Shown here: positions 1-9,467 of the stretch, piece by piece
Numbering within the stretch: position 1 is the first letter of the stretch
How the letters are laid out: every line of letters begins with the position of its first letter
Assembly (NCBI GenBank): GCA_017792405.1
Contig: CP051231.1
Location: 3,542,062-3,606,061, forward strand
Origin: Oceanicola sp.
Lineage (GTDB): Bacteria > Pseudomonadota > Alphaproteobacteria > Rhodobacterales > Rhodobacteraceae
Direction: 5' to 3'
Length of the DNA: 64,000 nucleotides
Notes under the pieces: generated by a model
What the model was told of the DNA's origin: nothing
Database searches by the model: none
The model's input: only the letters and a program-made list of their open reading frames with translations
Program-made: the position numbers and the translations under genes

Positions 1-658
1 CGATGATCCCGTCCTTCTTCAGGGCCGAGACCTGGCGGCTCACAGTTTCAAGCGTCAGGCCAAGATAATCGGCCATCGCCTCGCGGGTGAGCGGCAGATC
101 AAACACCATCTCGTCGCCCACCGGCCCGCCAAGGCCCAGCGAGGCATCCCGCCGCCCAATGATGGAGAGAAGGCTCGCAATCTTCTCCCGCGCTGTTTTC
201 CGGCCAAGGATCAGCATCCACTCCCGCGCCGCATCCAGCTCGTCCAGCGTCATCTGCAAGAGCCGCTGGGCAACATGCGGAGTCGTCTCCATCAGGTGCT
301 CAAACGGCTTCCGGCGGAAACAGCACATCGTCAGGTCGGTCACCGCCGTCACATCATAGGCCGCCTGCTCGCGGCCCGGACGGCCAACAAAATCCGACGG
401 CAGCAGCAGGCCGACCATCTGCGTCCGCCCGTCTTCCATCGTCTGGCTCAGCGTGGCCACGCCGCTGACGATGGAGCCGACAAAATCCATGTGATCACCC
501 GACCAGATCAGCGTCTGCCCCGGCTCGAAGCTGCGGTAATACTTGATCTCTTCCAGCCGCGCGAGCTCGTCATCATCACAACGGGCACACACCGCACGGT
601 GGCGGATCGGGCAGGAGCCGCAGTCGTGTGACGTGAACTGGATGTCGAGGACGGCCAT
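1..658 (-). CDS. fnrL: FnrL, oxygen-responsive Crp/Fnr-family regulator (3' end cut by the window edge)
   Basis: Anaerobic transcription activator of the FNR type. 219 codons are visible and the C-terminus lies beyond the left edge. The N-terminus carries cysteines at about 13, 16, 24 and 27, with a CC pair near 112-113, matching the four-cysteine 4Fe-4S arrangement of FNR proteins. A cyclic-nucleotide-binding-like beta-roll fills the middle. The helix-turn-helix near the cut end contains LTLETVSRQ, with the E..SR contacts that read TTGAT half-sites. The ATG at 658 is the first in frame. The gene is divergent from hemN, 59 bp apart, with an FNR box between them, which suggests autoregulation and control of haem synthesis as known in Rhodobacter. 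It lacks sensory features other than the cysteines. Confidence 0.93.
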   Translation of the reverse strand, partial: MAVLDIQFTSHDCGSCPIRHRAVCARCDDDELARLEEIKYYRSFEPGQTLIWSGDHMDFVGSIVSGVATLSQTMEDGRTQMVGLLLPSDFVGRPGREQAAYDVTAVTDLTMCCFRRKPFEHLMETTPHVAQRLLQMTLDELDAAREWMLILGRKTAREKIASLLSIIGRRDASLGLGGPVGDEMVFDLPLTREAMADYLGLTLETVSRQVSALKKDGII

Positions 659-668
659 TTTGTACCTG

Positions 669-682
669 TTGATCTGGGTCAA
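669..682. promoter_or_regulatory. FNR box between fnrL and hemN
   Basis: TTGAT-CTGG-GTCAA matches the FNR/FnrL consensus TTGAT-N4-ATCAA with one mismatch. It lies 10 bp upstream of the fnrL start codon and 35 bp upstream of hemN. A single site could serve both divergent genes. Seen directly in the sequence; binding is inferred. Confidence 0.8.
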
Positions 683-717
683 GGCACCCCGGTGCCTCAG
701 GGCCGTAATCTAGGCCA

Positions 718-2070
718 ATGGAAACCACCGCACAACTTGCCCGCCACGGCCTCTTTGACGCACGTGTGCCCCGCTACACCAGCTACCCAACCGCCCCGCA
801 TTTCGCCGGGGGTGTGGATGGCACCCGCTTTACCGACTGGCTCCGTGCGATCCCCGAGAACGGTCAGATCTCGCTCTACATTCATGTGCCCTTCTGCCGC
901 CGGCTCTGCTGGTTCTGCGCCTGCCGCACGCAGGGCACATCCTCCGCCGAGCCGGTGCGGGCCTATCTCGAGGTGCTGAAGACCGAAATCGCCATGCTGG
1001 GCCGTCACCTTGCGCCCGGCGTGCGACTGAGCCGGATGCATTGGGGCGGCGGCACGCCCACCCTGATGGACGCCGGGCAAATGGCAGAGTTGGCCGAGGC
1101 GGTCGAAACCGTGGTGCCGATGGCACCCGGCGCGGAGTTCTCGGTCGAAATCGATCCGAACGAGATAGACGAAGCCCGCCTCGATGCGCTGGCCGAGGCA
1201 GGCATGACCCGCGCCTCAATTGGCGTGCAAGACTTCGACCCCGAGATTCAAAAAGTCATAGGCCGCGACCAGAGCTATGAGCTGACCGCCCGCGCCGTCG
1301 AGATGATCCGCGCACGCGGGATCGAGAGCCTGAACGCCGATATCCTCTTCGGCCTGCCGCACCAGTCCGATGAGCGGATGGCCAGCTCAGTGCAAAAACT
1401 GCTCTCACTCTCGCCCGACCGGGTGGCGCTCTACGGCTACGCCCATGTGCCGTGGATGGCCAAGCGCCAGTCGCTCCTGCCGACCGATGCGCTGCCCACA
1501 CCGGAGCAACGTCTCGGGCTCTTCGAGACCGCCCGGCGCCTGTTCTGCTGGGATGGTTACGACGAAATCGGAATCGACCACTTCGCCCGCCCCGGCGATG
1601 GCCTTGCCCGTGCGCTGGCCGAGGGCCGGCTGCGCCGCAACTTCCAAGGCTACACCGATGATACCGCTACCGCGCTCGTCGGCCTCGGGGCCTCGTCGAT
1701 CTCGCGCTTCCCACAGGGCTACGCGCAAAACGCCTCCGCCACCTCTGCCTACATCCGCGATGTGCGCGAGGGCCGCTTCGCCACCGCGCGGGGCCATGTG
1801 TTCAGCAAGGATGATGTCTGGCGTGGCCGGATCATCGAGCAACTGATGTGCGATTTCCGCTGCGATATCGACCAGATCACCGCCGTGGGGGCACGCCCCG
1901 ATTGGGTGCGCAGCGTGCTCTCGGGCATCGCCGCCCGCTTCAGCGGGGTGGTCACCCAGTCCTCCACCGGCATCCAGATCCCGCCCGAGGCACGCCCGCT
2001 CACGCGCGTCATCGCGCGGGCCGCAGATGCCTACGACTTGTCCCGCGCGGGCCACAGCTCGGCAATCTGA
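718..2070 (+). CDS. hemN: Oxygen-independent coproporphyrinogen III oxidase (HemN/HemZ)
   Basis: Radical-SAM enzyme that decarboxylates two propionates of coproporphyrinogen III to give protoporphyrinogen IX without O2, in the cytoplasm. At 450 aa it has the usual HemN length. The 4Fe-4S motif CRRLCWFC (Cys60, Cys64, Cys67) follows HVPF, and the HemN N-terminal signature RYTSYPTA is present at 20-27. The conserved region GGGTPT lies near residue 110. The ATG at 718 is preceded by a weak ribosome site. Its position opposite fnrL with an FNR box between fits the anaerobically induced hemZ of Rhodobacter sphaeroides. It converges on the HAD gene with 6 bp between the stops. Confidence 0.93.
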   Translation: METTAQLARHGLFDARVPRYTSYPTAPHFAGGVDGTRFTDWLRAIPENGQISLYIHVPFCRRLCWFCACRTQGTSSAEPVRAYLEVLKTEIAMLGRHLAPGVRLSRMHWGGGTPTLMDAGQMAELAEAVETVVPMAPGAEFSVEIDPNEIDEARLDALAEAGMTRASIGVQDFDPEIQKVIGRDQSYELTARAVEMIRARGIESLNADILFGLPHQSDERMASSVQKLLSLSPDRVALYGYAHVPWMAKRQSLLPTDALPTPEQRLGLFETARRLFCWDGYDEIGIDHFARPGDGLARALAEGRLRRNFQGYTDDTATALVGLGASSISRFPQGYAQNASATSAYIRDVREGRFATARGHVFSKDDVWRGRIIEQLMCDFRCDIDQITAVGARPDWVRSVLSGIAARFSGVVTQSSTGIQIPPEARPLTRVIARAADAYDLSRAGHSSAI

Positions 2071-2076
2071 TCCGCC

Positions 2077-2703
2077 TCATCCACCCGGCGAGGCATCTTC
2101 TCCCGCGATCACGGCAGCAAGCCGCCCGCGCGTTTCGGGCGTGAAGTGAAAGGCCCGCCAGCCCAGCGCGTGGGCGGCTTGCACATTGGCGATGGAGTCA
2201 TCGACGAAAAGGCACTCTTCCGGCGGCACAGAGAATGCTTCACTCACCGCGTCGAAAAACCCCGCCTCCGGCTTGGCCACCCCCAACTCGCCCGAACAGA
2301 AAAGCCCATCCACCCGCAACATCCAATCGGTCTGCTCACGGATATAGCGACTTCGCCGCGCCTCGTTGTTGGTAGCGATGACCTGCGCCGTGCCATCGGC
2401 CTTGAGCCGGGCCAGCAGCGCCTGCATCTCCTCATCAGGGTTGTCGTCGCGCACGAACCAGTATTCGATCAGCGCCTCGGCCCCCGGCGCATAGCCCACA
2501 GCCTCACACCAGCCACGCACCCGGTCGGCGAGGTCTTCACGCCCCTCGATCACCTCCCGAAAACCTTCTCCGAACACCGCACGCTGAAACCCGGCAAGGC
2601 TCTGCCCGGTGTCGCGCTCGAAGTTCTCTGCCCAAAGAAACCGTCCGTTTTCGACAGAGCGGTTGAGCACCCCGTCGAAATCCCAAGCGATGGCCCGGAT
2701 CAC
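2077..2703 (-). CDS. HAD-superfamily hydrolase (subfamily IA)
   Basis: Probable small-molecule phosphatase of 208 aa. Motif I is DFDGVLN at about 8-14, with the nucleophile Asp and the Asp at +2. Motif II is the ATNNE region, motif III the Lys in VAKPEAGFFDAV, and motif IV LFVDDS. The cap domain lies between motifs I and II, as in subfamily IA. The start is GTG at 2703, overlapping the yejF stop as GTGA, so it is translationally coupled as the last gene of the yej operon. The substrate cannot be read from the sequence. A phosphatase attached to a peptide importer may be coincidental. Confidence 0.85.
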   Translation of the reverse strand: MIRAIAWDFDGVLNRSVENGRFLWAENFERDTGQSLAGFQRAVFGEGFREVIEGREDLADRVRGWCEAVGYAPGAEALIEYWFVRDDNPDEEMQALLARLKADGTAQVIATNNEARRSRYIREQTDWMLRVDGLFCSGELGVAKPEAGFFDAVSEAFSVPPEECLFVDDSIANVQAAHALGWRAFHFTPETRGRLAAVIAGEDASPGG

Positions 2704-4304
2704 GCCTCGCCCGCGCCCGGCAGATCGAAGGCCGCATCCATGAGCGTGCGGGTATACTGGGTCTTTGGCGCATCGAAGACCTCTGCCGCAGCCCCGGCCT
2801 CCACCACATCGCCCTGGCGCATCACCATGACCTTGTGGCTGAGCGCCCGCACAACCCGCAGGTCGTGGCTGATGAAGAGATAGGCCAGCCCGTACTTCTG
2901 CTGGAGATCGCGGAGCAGATCGACGATCTGCACCTGCACCGTCATGTCGAGCGCCGAGGTCGGCTCATCAAGCACCACCAGCCGAGGCCGGAGGATCATC
3001 GCACGGGCGATGGCAATACGCTGGCGCTGGCCGCCTGAGAACTCGTGGGGATAGCGGTCCATCACCGAGGGGTCGAGCCCGACCTCGGTGAGCATCTGGG
3101 CCACCAGCTCCCGAGGGTTCTGGCCCTTCTCCACGCCGTGCACGCCAAGCCCCTCGGCCACGATCTGCGCCACCGTCAGGCGCGGGCTGAGGCTGCCAAA
3201 GGGGTCTTGGAACACGATCTGCATGTGCCGCCGCAGCTCGCGCATCTGGCGGGTCGTCCAGCCCTGAATATTGTCGCCAAGGTAATAAATTGGCCCGTCC
3301 GACCGGATGAGCCGCATGATCGCCAGCGCGAGCGTTGTCTTGCCCGAGCCGCTCTCGCCCACGATCCCCACGGTCTCACCCGCCCGCACGCTGAGGCTGG
3401 CCGCGTTCACCGCCTTCACATGGCCCACGGTGCGTTTGAGCAGCCCGGCCTGAATCGGGAACCAGATGCGCAGGTCTTCGGTGCGCACAATCTCCTCCGC
3501 CCCGGCAGCAATCGCCGGCGGCCCGCCCTGGGGTGCGGCGCCGAGCAGCTTCTTCGTGTAGTCGTGCTTTGGGCTGCCAAAAATCTCCTGCGTCGGCCCG
3601 GCCTCAACGATTTCGCCGTCTTTCATCACGCAGACACGGTCAGCAATCGCCTGCACAATCCCGAGGTCATGGGTGATGAACAGCAGGCTCATCTGCCGCT
3701 TCTGTTTCAGCTCCGCGAGCAGATCGAGGATCTGGGCCTGAATGGTCACGTCGAGCGCGGTGGTCGGCTCGTCGGCGATCAGCAGATCGGGGTTGTTGGC
3801 CAGCGCCATGGCGATCATCACCCGCTGCCGCTGCCCGCCCGAAAGCTGGTGCGGATAGGCGCCAAGGCGGCTCTCCGGGTCGTGGATGCCCACGTCTTCC
3901 AGCAGCTCCACGATCCGCCCGCGCGCCTCGCTGCGCTTGATGCCCTGGTGCAGTTCGAGGCTCTCGGCCAGCTGTTTTTCCAGCGTGTGCAGCGGGTTGA
4001 GCGAGGTCATCGGCTCCTGGAAGATGAAGGAGATGTCGTTGCCCCGAACCTCCATCAGCTTCTGCTCATCCGCGCCTACCATCTGCTGGCCCCTGTAGCG
4101 CACTGAGCCCTCCACCCGGGCGCTGTCGCCCAAGAGGCTCACGGTCGAAAGCGCGGTCACCGACTTGCCCGAGCCACTCTCACCCACCAGCGCCACGGTC
4201 TCGCCCTTGCCGACGGTAAAACTCACGCCTTTCACGGCATGGGTCGTCTCGCCATCCTGCCGGAACGAAACCTTCAGCCCGTCGACCTCAAGCACCGCGC
4301 TCAC
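2700..4304 (-). CDS. yejF: Peptide ABC transporter, fused double ATP-binding protein (YejF type)
   Basis: Both ATPase halves of a peptide importer in one 534-aa chain. The first nucleotide-binding domain has Walker A GESGSGKS at 41-48, signature LSGGQRQR and Walker B LLIADEP. A second Walker [10 protein letters not shown], lies near residue 310 and is followed by FSGGQRQR and LVVLDEP. Each half ends in an oligopeptide-transporter C-terminal segment. The open frame extends upstream to 4409, but the conserved start is the GTG at 4304, which overlaps the permease stop as GTGA. Family knowledge: DppD-DppF-like fusions of this kind energise YejABEF importers for peptides such as microcin C. Confidence 0.92.
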   Translation of the reverse strand: MSAVLEVDGLKVSFRQDGETTHAVKGVSFTVGKGETVALVGESGSGKSVTALSTVSLLGDSARVEGSVRYRGQQMVGADEQKLMEVRGNDISFIFQEPMTSLNPLHTLEKQLAESLELHQGIKRSEARGRIVELLEDVGIHDPESRLGAYPHQLSGGQRQRVMIAMALANNPDLLIADEPTTALDVTIQAQILDLLAELKQKRQMSLLFITHDLGIVQAIADRVCVMKDGEIVEAGPTQEIFGSPKHDYTKKLLGAAPQGGPPAIAAGAEEIVRTEDLRIWFPIQAGLLKRTVGHVKAVNAASLSVRAGETVGIVGESGSGKTTLALAIMRLIRSDGPIYYLGDNIQGWTTRQMRELRRHMQIVFQDPFGSLSPRLTVAQIVAEGLGVHGVEKGQNPRELVAQMLTEVGLDPSVMDRYPHEFSGGQRQRIAIARAMILRPRLVVLDEPTSALDMTVQVQIVDLLRDLQQKYGLAYLFISHDLRVVRALSHKVMVMRQGDVVEAGAAAEVFDAPKTQYTRTLMDAAFDLPGAGEA

Positions 4305-5419
4305 GAGAACACCTTCCGCGGGTCGAAGGCATCGCGCACGCCTTCGAATACGAAGACCAGCAGCGAGAGCATGATGGCGAAGGTGAAGAAGGCGGTGAAG
4401 GCGAGCCACGGTGCCTGCAGGTTCTGCTTGGCTTGCAGGGTCAGCTCCCCGAGCGAGGGCGCCGAGGAGGGCAGGCCGTAACCGAGGAAGTCGAGCGTGG
4501 CGAGCCCGCCGATGGTGCCGGTGATTATGAAGGGCATGAGCGTGAGCGTGGCGACCATTGCGTTGGGCAGGATGTGGCGGAACATGATCTTGCTGTCGGA
4601 AACCCCCAGCGCCTTGGCCGCGCGGACATATTCGAAGTTGCGGGCGCGGAGGAACTCGGCCCGCACCACGCCCGTAAGGGCTGGCCAGCCGAAGAGGACC
4701 GTGAGGAAGACCAGCAGCCAGAAACTTCGCCCGAAGATCGCGAACATGATGATGATTACGTAGAGCCCCGGGATGCCGCCCCAGATCTCCAGCATCCGCT
4801 GGAAGAACAGGTCCACCCAGCCGCCAAAATAGCCCATCGCCGCCCCCGCCGCGATGCCGATGACCGAGGCGACGACCGTGACGATAAGGGTAAACAGCAC
4901 CGAAAGGCGGAAGCCGTAGATCACCCGCGCCAGCACATCGCGGCTGCCGTCATCGGTGCCAAGCCAGTGGTTGCGGTCTGGCGCCGAGGGGGCCGCGCCG
5001 ACGATATCGTCGTTCGGCGTGTTGAACGAATAGGGGATCGGCGGCCAGAGCGCCCAGCCTTGCTCGATCTGCTCTCCATCCACCACGCCATCGGCGGCGT
5101 CTTCATACACCGCCTCGGGATCGTCGAAGCAGGTGTCCAGCCCGCCGGAGCGGATCAGGCAGCGCACCTCGATGTCGCGATACTTGGCCTCTGTCCGGAA
5201 GTCGCCGCCGAAGTCCTGCTCGGAGTAGAAGGTGCGGATCGGCATGTAGTACTCGCCGCGATACTGCACGAGGATCGGCTTGTCGTTGGCGAGGAACTCG
5301 GCAAAGAGGCTGAGGCCAAAGAGCAGACTGAACAGGATCAGCGACCAGAAGGCGCGGCGGTTCTTCTTGAAGTTCCGCCAGCGGCGCTTGCCGAGCGGTC
5401 CGAGTTTGATCAAAGCCAT
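4301..5419 (-). CDS. yejE: Peptide ABC transporter permease YejE
   Basis: Inner-membrane permease of 372 aa. One membrane segment lies at about 24-42, followed by a long periplasmic loop containing IRTFYSEQDFGGDF, typical of YejE and absent from DppC. A block of five further segments carries the EAA loop EYVRAAKALG...RHILPN in the C-terminal third. The ATG at 5419 overlaps the yejB stop (TGATG), and the stop overlaps the GTG of yejF. The tight coupling supports fixed stoichiometry of the two permeases and the ATPase. Confidence 0.92.
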   Translation of the reverse strand: MALIKLGPLGKRRWRNFKKNRRAFWSLILFSLLFGLSLFAEFLANDKPILVQYRGEYYMPIRTFYSEQDFGGDFRTEAKYRDIEVRCLIRSGGLDTCFDDPEAVYEDAADGVVDGEQIEQGWALWPPIPYSFNTPNDDIVGAAPSAPDRNHWLGTDDGSRDVLARVIYGFRLSVLFTLIVTVVASVIGIAAGAAMGYFGGWVDLFFQRMLEIWGGIPGLYVIIIMFAIFGRSFWLLVFLTVLFGWPALTGVVRAEFLRARNFEYVRAAKALGVSDSKIMFRHILPNAMVATLTLMPFIITGTIGGLATLDFLGYGLPSSAPSLGELTLQAKQNLQAPWLAFTAFFTFAIMLSLLVFVFEGVRDAFDPRKVFS

Positions 5420-6600
5420 CAGCCCGCCCTCCGCTCAAAGTCGATCCGCGGGTCGACGAAGACATACATCAGATCGCTCAAAATGTTCACCAGCAGGCCG
5501 ATCAGGCCGAAGACGAAGAGCGTGCCGAAGACGACCGGATAATCCCGATCCACCACGCTCTCAAAGCCTAGCCGCCCGAGCCCGTCGAGCGAGAAGAGCC
5601 ATTCGATTACGAGGGACGAGCCGAAGAACACGCCGAGGAACGCGCCGGGGAATCCCGCGATCACGATCAGCATCGCATTGCGGAACACATGGCCATAAAG
5701 CACCTTGCTCTCGCTCAGCCCCTTGGCGCGCGCGGTGATGACATACTGCTTCTTGATCTCGTCAAGGAAGCTGTTCTTGGTCAGCAGGGTCAGCGAGGCG
5801 AAGCCCGCGATGGAGCTGGCAAGCACCGGCAGGAAAATGTGCCAGAGGTAATCCAGCGCCTTGCCCCAAAGGCTGAGATCTTCCCAGATCGCCGACGGCG
5901 AGGTGAGGCCCCGCAGGGGAAAGATCTTCCAGTACGACCCGCCGGCGAAAAGCACCAGCAGCAGGATGGCAAAGATGAAGCCGGGGATCGCATAGGCCGC
6001 CACGATCACGCCCGATGACCACGTGTCGAACCGGGAGCCATCGCGCACCGCCTTGCGGATGCCCAGCGGGATCGAGATGAGATAGGCGATGAGCGTCGAC
6101 CAGAGGCCGAGGGTGATCGAGACAGGCATCTTCTCGATCACGAGGCTCACCACCGACTTCGACTTGAAGTAGCTCTCGCCGAAATCGAAGGTCACATACT
6201 GGCCCATCATGATGAAGAACCGCTCGGCAATGCCGATATCTTCTTTGGTGCAGGCCTCTGCGCTCAGGTCGCGATGGGTGATCTCCTCGCCGTTGCGCGG
6301 CTCGTAGCCCGCTTCGCAGACCACGCGGGCAAAGCCCATCTGCACCTCGAGCTGGGCCAGAAACTCGGGCGAAAGGCCACGGGCGCCCTGGTAGCGCTCA
6401 TCCACGCTTTCGCTCTGCTGCTGTCCGGCATCGGCGCCGCCCGTCACGTTGTCACCCGCGCCCTCGCCCTGCTCGACCCGCGCGATCACGGCCTCGATCG
6501 GGCCGCCGGGGACAAATTGGGTGAGGACGAAGTTCACCAGCATGATCCCGAACAGCGTCGGGATGATGAGCAGGAGCCGCCTTAGGATATATGCGCTCAT
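5419..6600 (-). CDS. yejB: Peptide ABC transporter permease YejB
   Basis: Inner-membrane permease of 393 aa. It begins [20 protein letters not shown], the usual first segment of DppB/YejB proteins, with the FVPGGP motif after it. There is a hydrophilic insert rich in Gln and acidic residues at about 45-75 and further membrane segments from about 170 onward. The EAA loop is [13 protein letters not shown]...GHVFRNAM. It pairs with YejE to form the translocation path. It starts 41 bp after the yejA stop and is coupled to yejE through TGATG. Confidence 0.92.
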   Translation of the reverse strand: MSAYILRRLLLIIPTLFGIMLVNFVLTQFVPGGPIEAVIARVEQGEGAGDNVTGGADAGQQQSESVDERYQGARGLSPEFLAQLEVQMGFARVVCEAGYEPRNGEEITHRDLSAEACTKEDIGIAERFFIMMGQYVTFDFGESYFKSKSVVSLVIEKMPVSITLGLWSTLIAYLISIPLGIRKAVRDGSRFDTWSSGVIVAAYAIPGFIFAILLLVLFAGGSYWKIFPLRGLTSPSAIWEDLSLWGKALDYLWHIFLPVLASSIAGFASLTLLTKNSFLDEIKKQYVITARAKGLSESKVLYGHVFRNAMLIVIAGFPGAFLGVFFGSSLVIEWLFSLDGLGRLGFESVVDRDYPVVFGTLFVFGLIGLLVNILSDLMYVFVDPRIDFERRAG

Positions 6601-6641
6601 CTAGAGCCTTTTCGCCTGTATTATCGTTCTTGTCGCGCTGC

Positions 6642-8594
6642 TCAAAACGCGCCGGCCGCCTTCAGTTCTTCGGCCTTTTCGGCGTTATACCACCAGAAAT
6701 CGAGGTTGCCGAGGGCATAGGGCGGCAGCGGGTCGGGATGCTCGTAGATATCGTAGTAGGCCACGGTATCGGCCGCCTTGTGCCACTGCCCCGTGCGGAA
6801 CTTCAACGCCCGCAGCACCCGGTCGAGCGCCGAGATCGCCACGCGCAGCTCGTCTTCATCGGTGGCCGCCTTCACGCTCTCTATCAGCGAGTCCACGGCG
6901 GGGTTGTTGAGCCCCATCTTGTTGAAGGTCGAGGTATCGGCGGTTTCGCCGCCGAAATACTGCTTCAGCCCGTCGCCGGGGATGTAGCCGGTTTGCAGGA
7001 AGCCGGTCACGATGTCGAAGTCGAAGCCCGGCGGGCGCTCGCGCTCGGTGGCGGAGGCATTGTCGACCCTCTGGTGCACCGCGTCGATCCCGGCGGCCCG
7101 CAGGTTTTCGACGAAGGGGTTGATCACCCGATCGAAGGTCTGGCTGTCGTTCAGGAACTCGATGCGCAGGGTCTTGCCATCTTTCACCCGCAGGCCTTGG
7201 TTGTTGAATTCGCTCCAGCCCGCCTCGTCCAGCAGGCGGTTGGCCTTGCGCAGGTTGCGCCGGTCGGTCGCGCTGCCGGCATCCGACACCGGCTCCATGA
7301 AGGGCTCTTCGGTGAAGACCTCCTCTGGAATATCGGCGCGCAGCGGCTCAAGCAGCGCCAGCTCGGCCTCGCTCGGCATACCCGTGGCGGCAAGGTCAGT
7401 GTTCTCCCAGAACGAGCTGACCCGGGCGTAGATGCCATAAAAGAGCTTTTCGTTCGACCATTCGAAGTTGAACATCAGCCCGATGGCCTCGCGCACCCGG
7501 GCATCTTGCAGCTGCGGGCGGCGGAGGTTGTAGATGAAGCTCTGGCCCGGCGCGATGCGCCCGTGCTCCAGCTCACGCTTCACCACCCAGCCGTTGTTCA
7601 CCGCCGGAAAATCATAGCCCGTGGCCCAGTCCTTGGAGCTGGCCTCGTTGCGGAACAGGTAGGTGCCGCCCTTGAAGCCCTCCAGCGCTACCGCGTAATC
7701 GGCAAAATACTCGACCCGCAGGGCATCGAAGTTGTTGCGGCCCACGTTGATCGGCAGGTCATTGCCCCAATAATCGGGGTTACGGGTCACCACCACGGTC
7801 TTGCCCATCTCGCTGCGCGAGAGGTCGACCACATAGGGGCCGGAGCCCAGCCACGGGGTGTTCTGCGGCTCTTCGAGGTCCATCTTCTCGGCCTCGTATT
7901 GCGCCTTGGAGAAGATCGCAAGGCCGCCGACCATCTGGATCAGGTCGCGCTTTTCCTTCTCTGGAACAAAGTCGAAGCGGATGTGCCGGGGGTCGATCAC
8001 CTCGGCGCTCTGAACCGAGGCAGAGAGGATCTCACGGTAGCTCGGCAGACCCTTTTCGCGGAAGAGCTCATAGGAGAACAGCACGTCCTCCGCCGTCAGC
8101 GGCGAGCCGTCGGAAAACGTGATGCCCTCCCGCAGGGTGAAGATCACCCAAGAGCGGTCTTCGGGGTATTCGAGGCTCTCGGCCAGCAGCCCGTAGTCTG
8201 CGCCGATCTCGTCGGCGGTGCCCACCAGCAGGCTCTCATGCGGAGCGCTCGCCAGCGCGCCCGAGCGGCCATTGATGGTGTAGGGGTTCCAGTTATCGAA
8301 CCCGCCGAAAGTCCAAACGGACATTTCGCCACCCTTGGGCGCCTCGGGGTTCACATACTCCAGATGCTCGAAATCCGCCGCATACTTCAGCTCGCCGCCG
8401 GGGAAGGTGGTGATCCCGTGGCGTGTGATCGTCTCCTGCGCCAGAGCGGGCAGCGCGGCCAGAACCATCGCCAGCGCGAGCCCGGCACCCCAAGCCAGCA
8501 TCTCTCGCCCCTTGGCCCGTTGGGCGGTGGCGGCGATTGCCTTGGCGGAGGCTCTGGCAGGGGCGGCTTGGGGCGGCGTGTCTGTCTGGCGCAA
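6642..8594 (-). CDS. yejA: Periplasmic peptide-binding protein YejA
   Basis: Extracellular solute-binding protein, family 5, about 650 aa. It delivers peptides to YejBEF. A hydrophobic stretch around LAMVLAALPALAQ forms the signal peptide, cleaved after ALA. Mature-protein motifs include GGFDNWNPYTINGR and the ligand-domain block TAEDVLFSYELF typical of SBP_bac_5. The frame is open to an ATG at 8657. I prefer a TTG at 8594 because GAGGAG lies exactly 6 bases upstream; an ATG at 8501 just before the hydrophobic core is a third option. First gene of the yejABEF-HAD operon. Confidence 0.88.
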   Translation of the reverse strand: MRQTDTPPQAAPARASAKAIAATAQRAKGREMLAWGAGLALAMVLAALPALAQETITRHGITTFPGGELKYAADFEHLEYVNPEAPKGGEMSVWTFGGFDNWNPYTINGRSGALASAPHESLLVGTADEIGADYGLLAESLEYPEDRSWVIFTLREGITFSDGSPLTAEDVLFSYELFREKGLPSYREILSASVQSAEVIDPRHIRFDFVPEKEKRDLIQMVGGLAIFSKAQYEAEKMDLEEPQNTPWLGSGPYVVDLSRSEMGKTVVVTRNPDYWGNDLPINVGRNNFDALRVEYFADYAVALEGFKGGTYLFRNEASSKDWATGYDFPAVNNGWVVKRELEHGRIAPGQSFIYNLRRPQLQDARVREAIGLMFNFEWSNEKLFYGIYARVSSFWENTDLAATGMPSEAELALLEPLRADIPEEVFTEEPFMEPVSDAGSATDRRNLRKANRLLDEAGWSEFNNQGLRVKDGKTLRIEFLNDSQTFDRVINPFVENLRAAGIDAVHQRVDNASATERERPPGFDFDIVTGFLQTGYIPGDGLKQYFGGETADTSTFNKMGLNNPAVDSLIESVKAATDEDELRVAISALDRVLRALKFRTGQWHKAADTVAYYDIYEHPDPLPPYALGNLDFWWYNAEKAEELKAAGAF

Positions 8595-8751
8595 GTCGGG
8601 CTCCTCTCGGATCAGGCTGGGCAGGGCACCCGCGCGGGCACCATTACAGCAAAGCATCGTTAATTTTAGCTAAATGCCCCCGGTCCCGGCTTGCAAGTTG
8701 AAACCTCGTGAGCACGCCGCGAGGCCTGCGGCAAACCGGCCCCTGCCCATG

Positions 8752-8783
8752 AAAAAGGCCGCCCCGGTTACCCGGCGGCGGCC
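8752..8783 (-). terminator. Rho-independent terminator after the cytochrome c gene
   Basis: On the minus strand GGCCGCC...GGCGGCC forms a GC-rich stem followed by TTTTT (the plus-strand A run at 8752-8756). It lies 22 bp past the cytochrome stop and separates it from yejA. Confidence 0.8.
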
Positions 8784-8805
8784 TCTGAATGCTTGGTGCT
8801 ATGGC

Positions 8806-9336
8806 TTACTGCGCGGACTGCAGGTAGGCGATCACATCGGCGCGGTCCTCGATCTTGCGGAGGCCGGCAAAGCTCATCTTGGTGCCGTTCATATAGCCCT
8901 TGGGGTTGGCGAGAAACTCGCTCAGCGCCTCGGGGGTCCACTCGCCACCATGCGATGCCATCGCGTCGGAGTAGCCAAAGCCGGCAACGCCGCCGATGGC
9001 GCGGTTCACGACGCCATTCAGGTGCGGGCCGGTGCCATCGGTGCCGTCGAGCTTGTGGCAGGCCTTGCACTTGCCAAAGACCTTCTCGCCGGAGGCCGCA
9101 TCAGCCGATGCGAAAACTTCCTCAAAGGCGGGGCCGGTATCTTCCTCGGCCTCGGCACCTTCACCGCTGTCGGCAACCTCGATGGCATAGCCCATCGCGT
9201 GCTCTTCGCCCTCTTCGCCATGGCCACCGGCATCCATCGCATAGAGCGATTCACCGGCCCAGTTGATGAGCAGATAGATCAGCAGCGCGCCGCAAAACCA
9301 GCCAAATGCCTTGACCATCGTCATTGTGTCGAACAT
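8806..9336 (-). CDS. cycM: Membrane-anchored cytochrome c552 (CycM/CycY type)
   Basis: Monohaem c-type cytochrome of 176 aa that carries electrons between the bc1 complex and terminal oxidases while held in the membrane. An uncleaved N-terminal anchor lies at about 8-30. An acidic, Gly/Glu-rich linker of roughly 45 residues leads to the haem domain. Haem attachment is KCKACHKL, and the distal ligand is the Met in GTKMSFAGL. The class I fold ends with DVIAYLQ. Paracoccus cycM and Rhodobacter cycY have the same anchor-linker-haem layout. It is divergent from pheA with a 131-bp gap, an arrangement I recall as common in this order. Confidence 0.9.
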   Translation of the reverse strand: MFDTMTMVKAFGWFCGALLIYLLINWAGESLYAMDAGGHGEEGEEHAMGYAIEVADSGEGAEAEEDTGPAFEEVFASADAASGEKVFGKCKACHKLDGTDGTGPHLNGVVNRAIGGVAGFGYSDAMASHGGEWTPEALSEFLANPKGYMNGTKMSFAGLRKIEDRADVIAYLQSAQ

Positions 9337-9467
9337 GTCGCATCCTGTCCGTGGTGTGGGTCTCGGCGCCTTCTACGCGCTTCCCACCCCGCGCTGCAAG
9401 CCGTATCAGGCGCGACCAAACGCCCGAGGGGGCAAAAATTGTGTGAAGTGTCAGGGGAGAGGCGGCA

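Noticed and set aside
8657..8657. ATG at 8657 as the yejA start
   Set aside because: The extra 21 residues (with two Cys, Pro and Arg) do not fit a signal peptide, and a TTG at 8594 has a well-placed GAGGAG. Kept as an alternative in the feature entry.
6591..8663. A 690-codon open frame on the plus strand opposite yejA
   Set aside because: It is the antisense shadow of a clear solute-binding-protein gene in GC-rich DNA; its translation shows no family motifs, only runs typical of complementary codons. The same holds for the long plus-strand frames opposite leuS, ctpA and ftsK.
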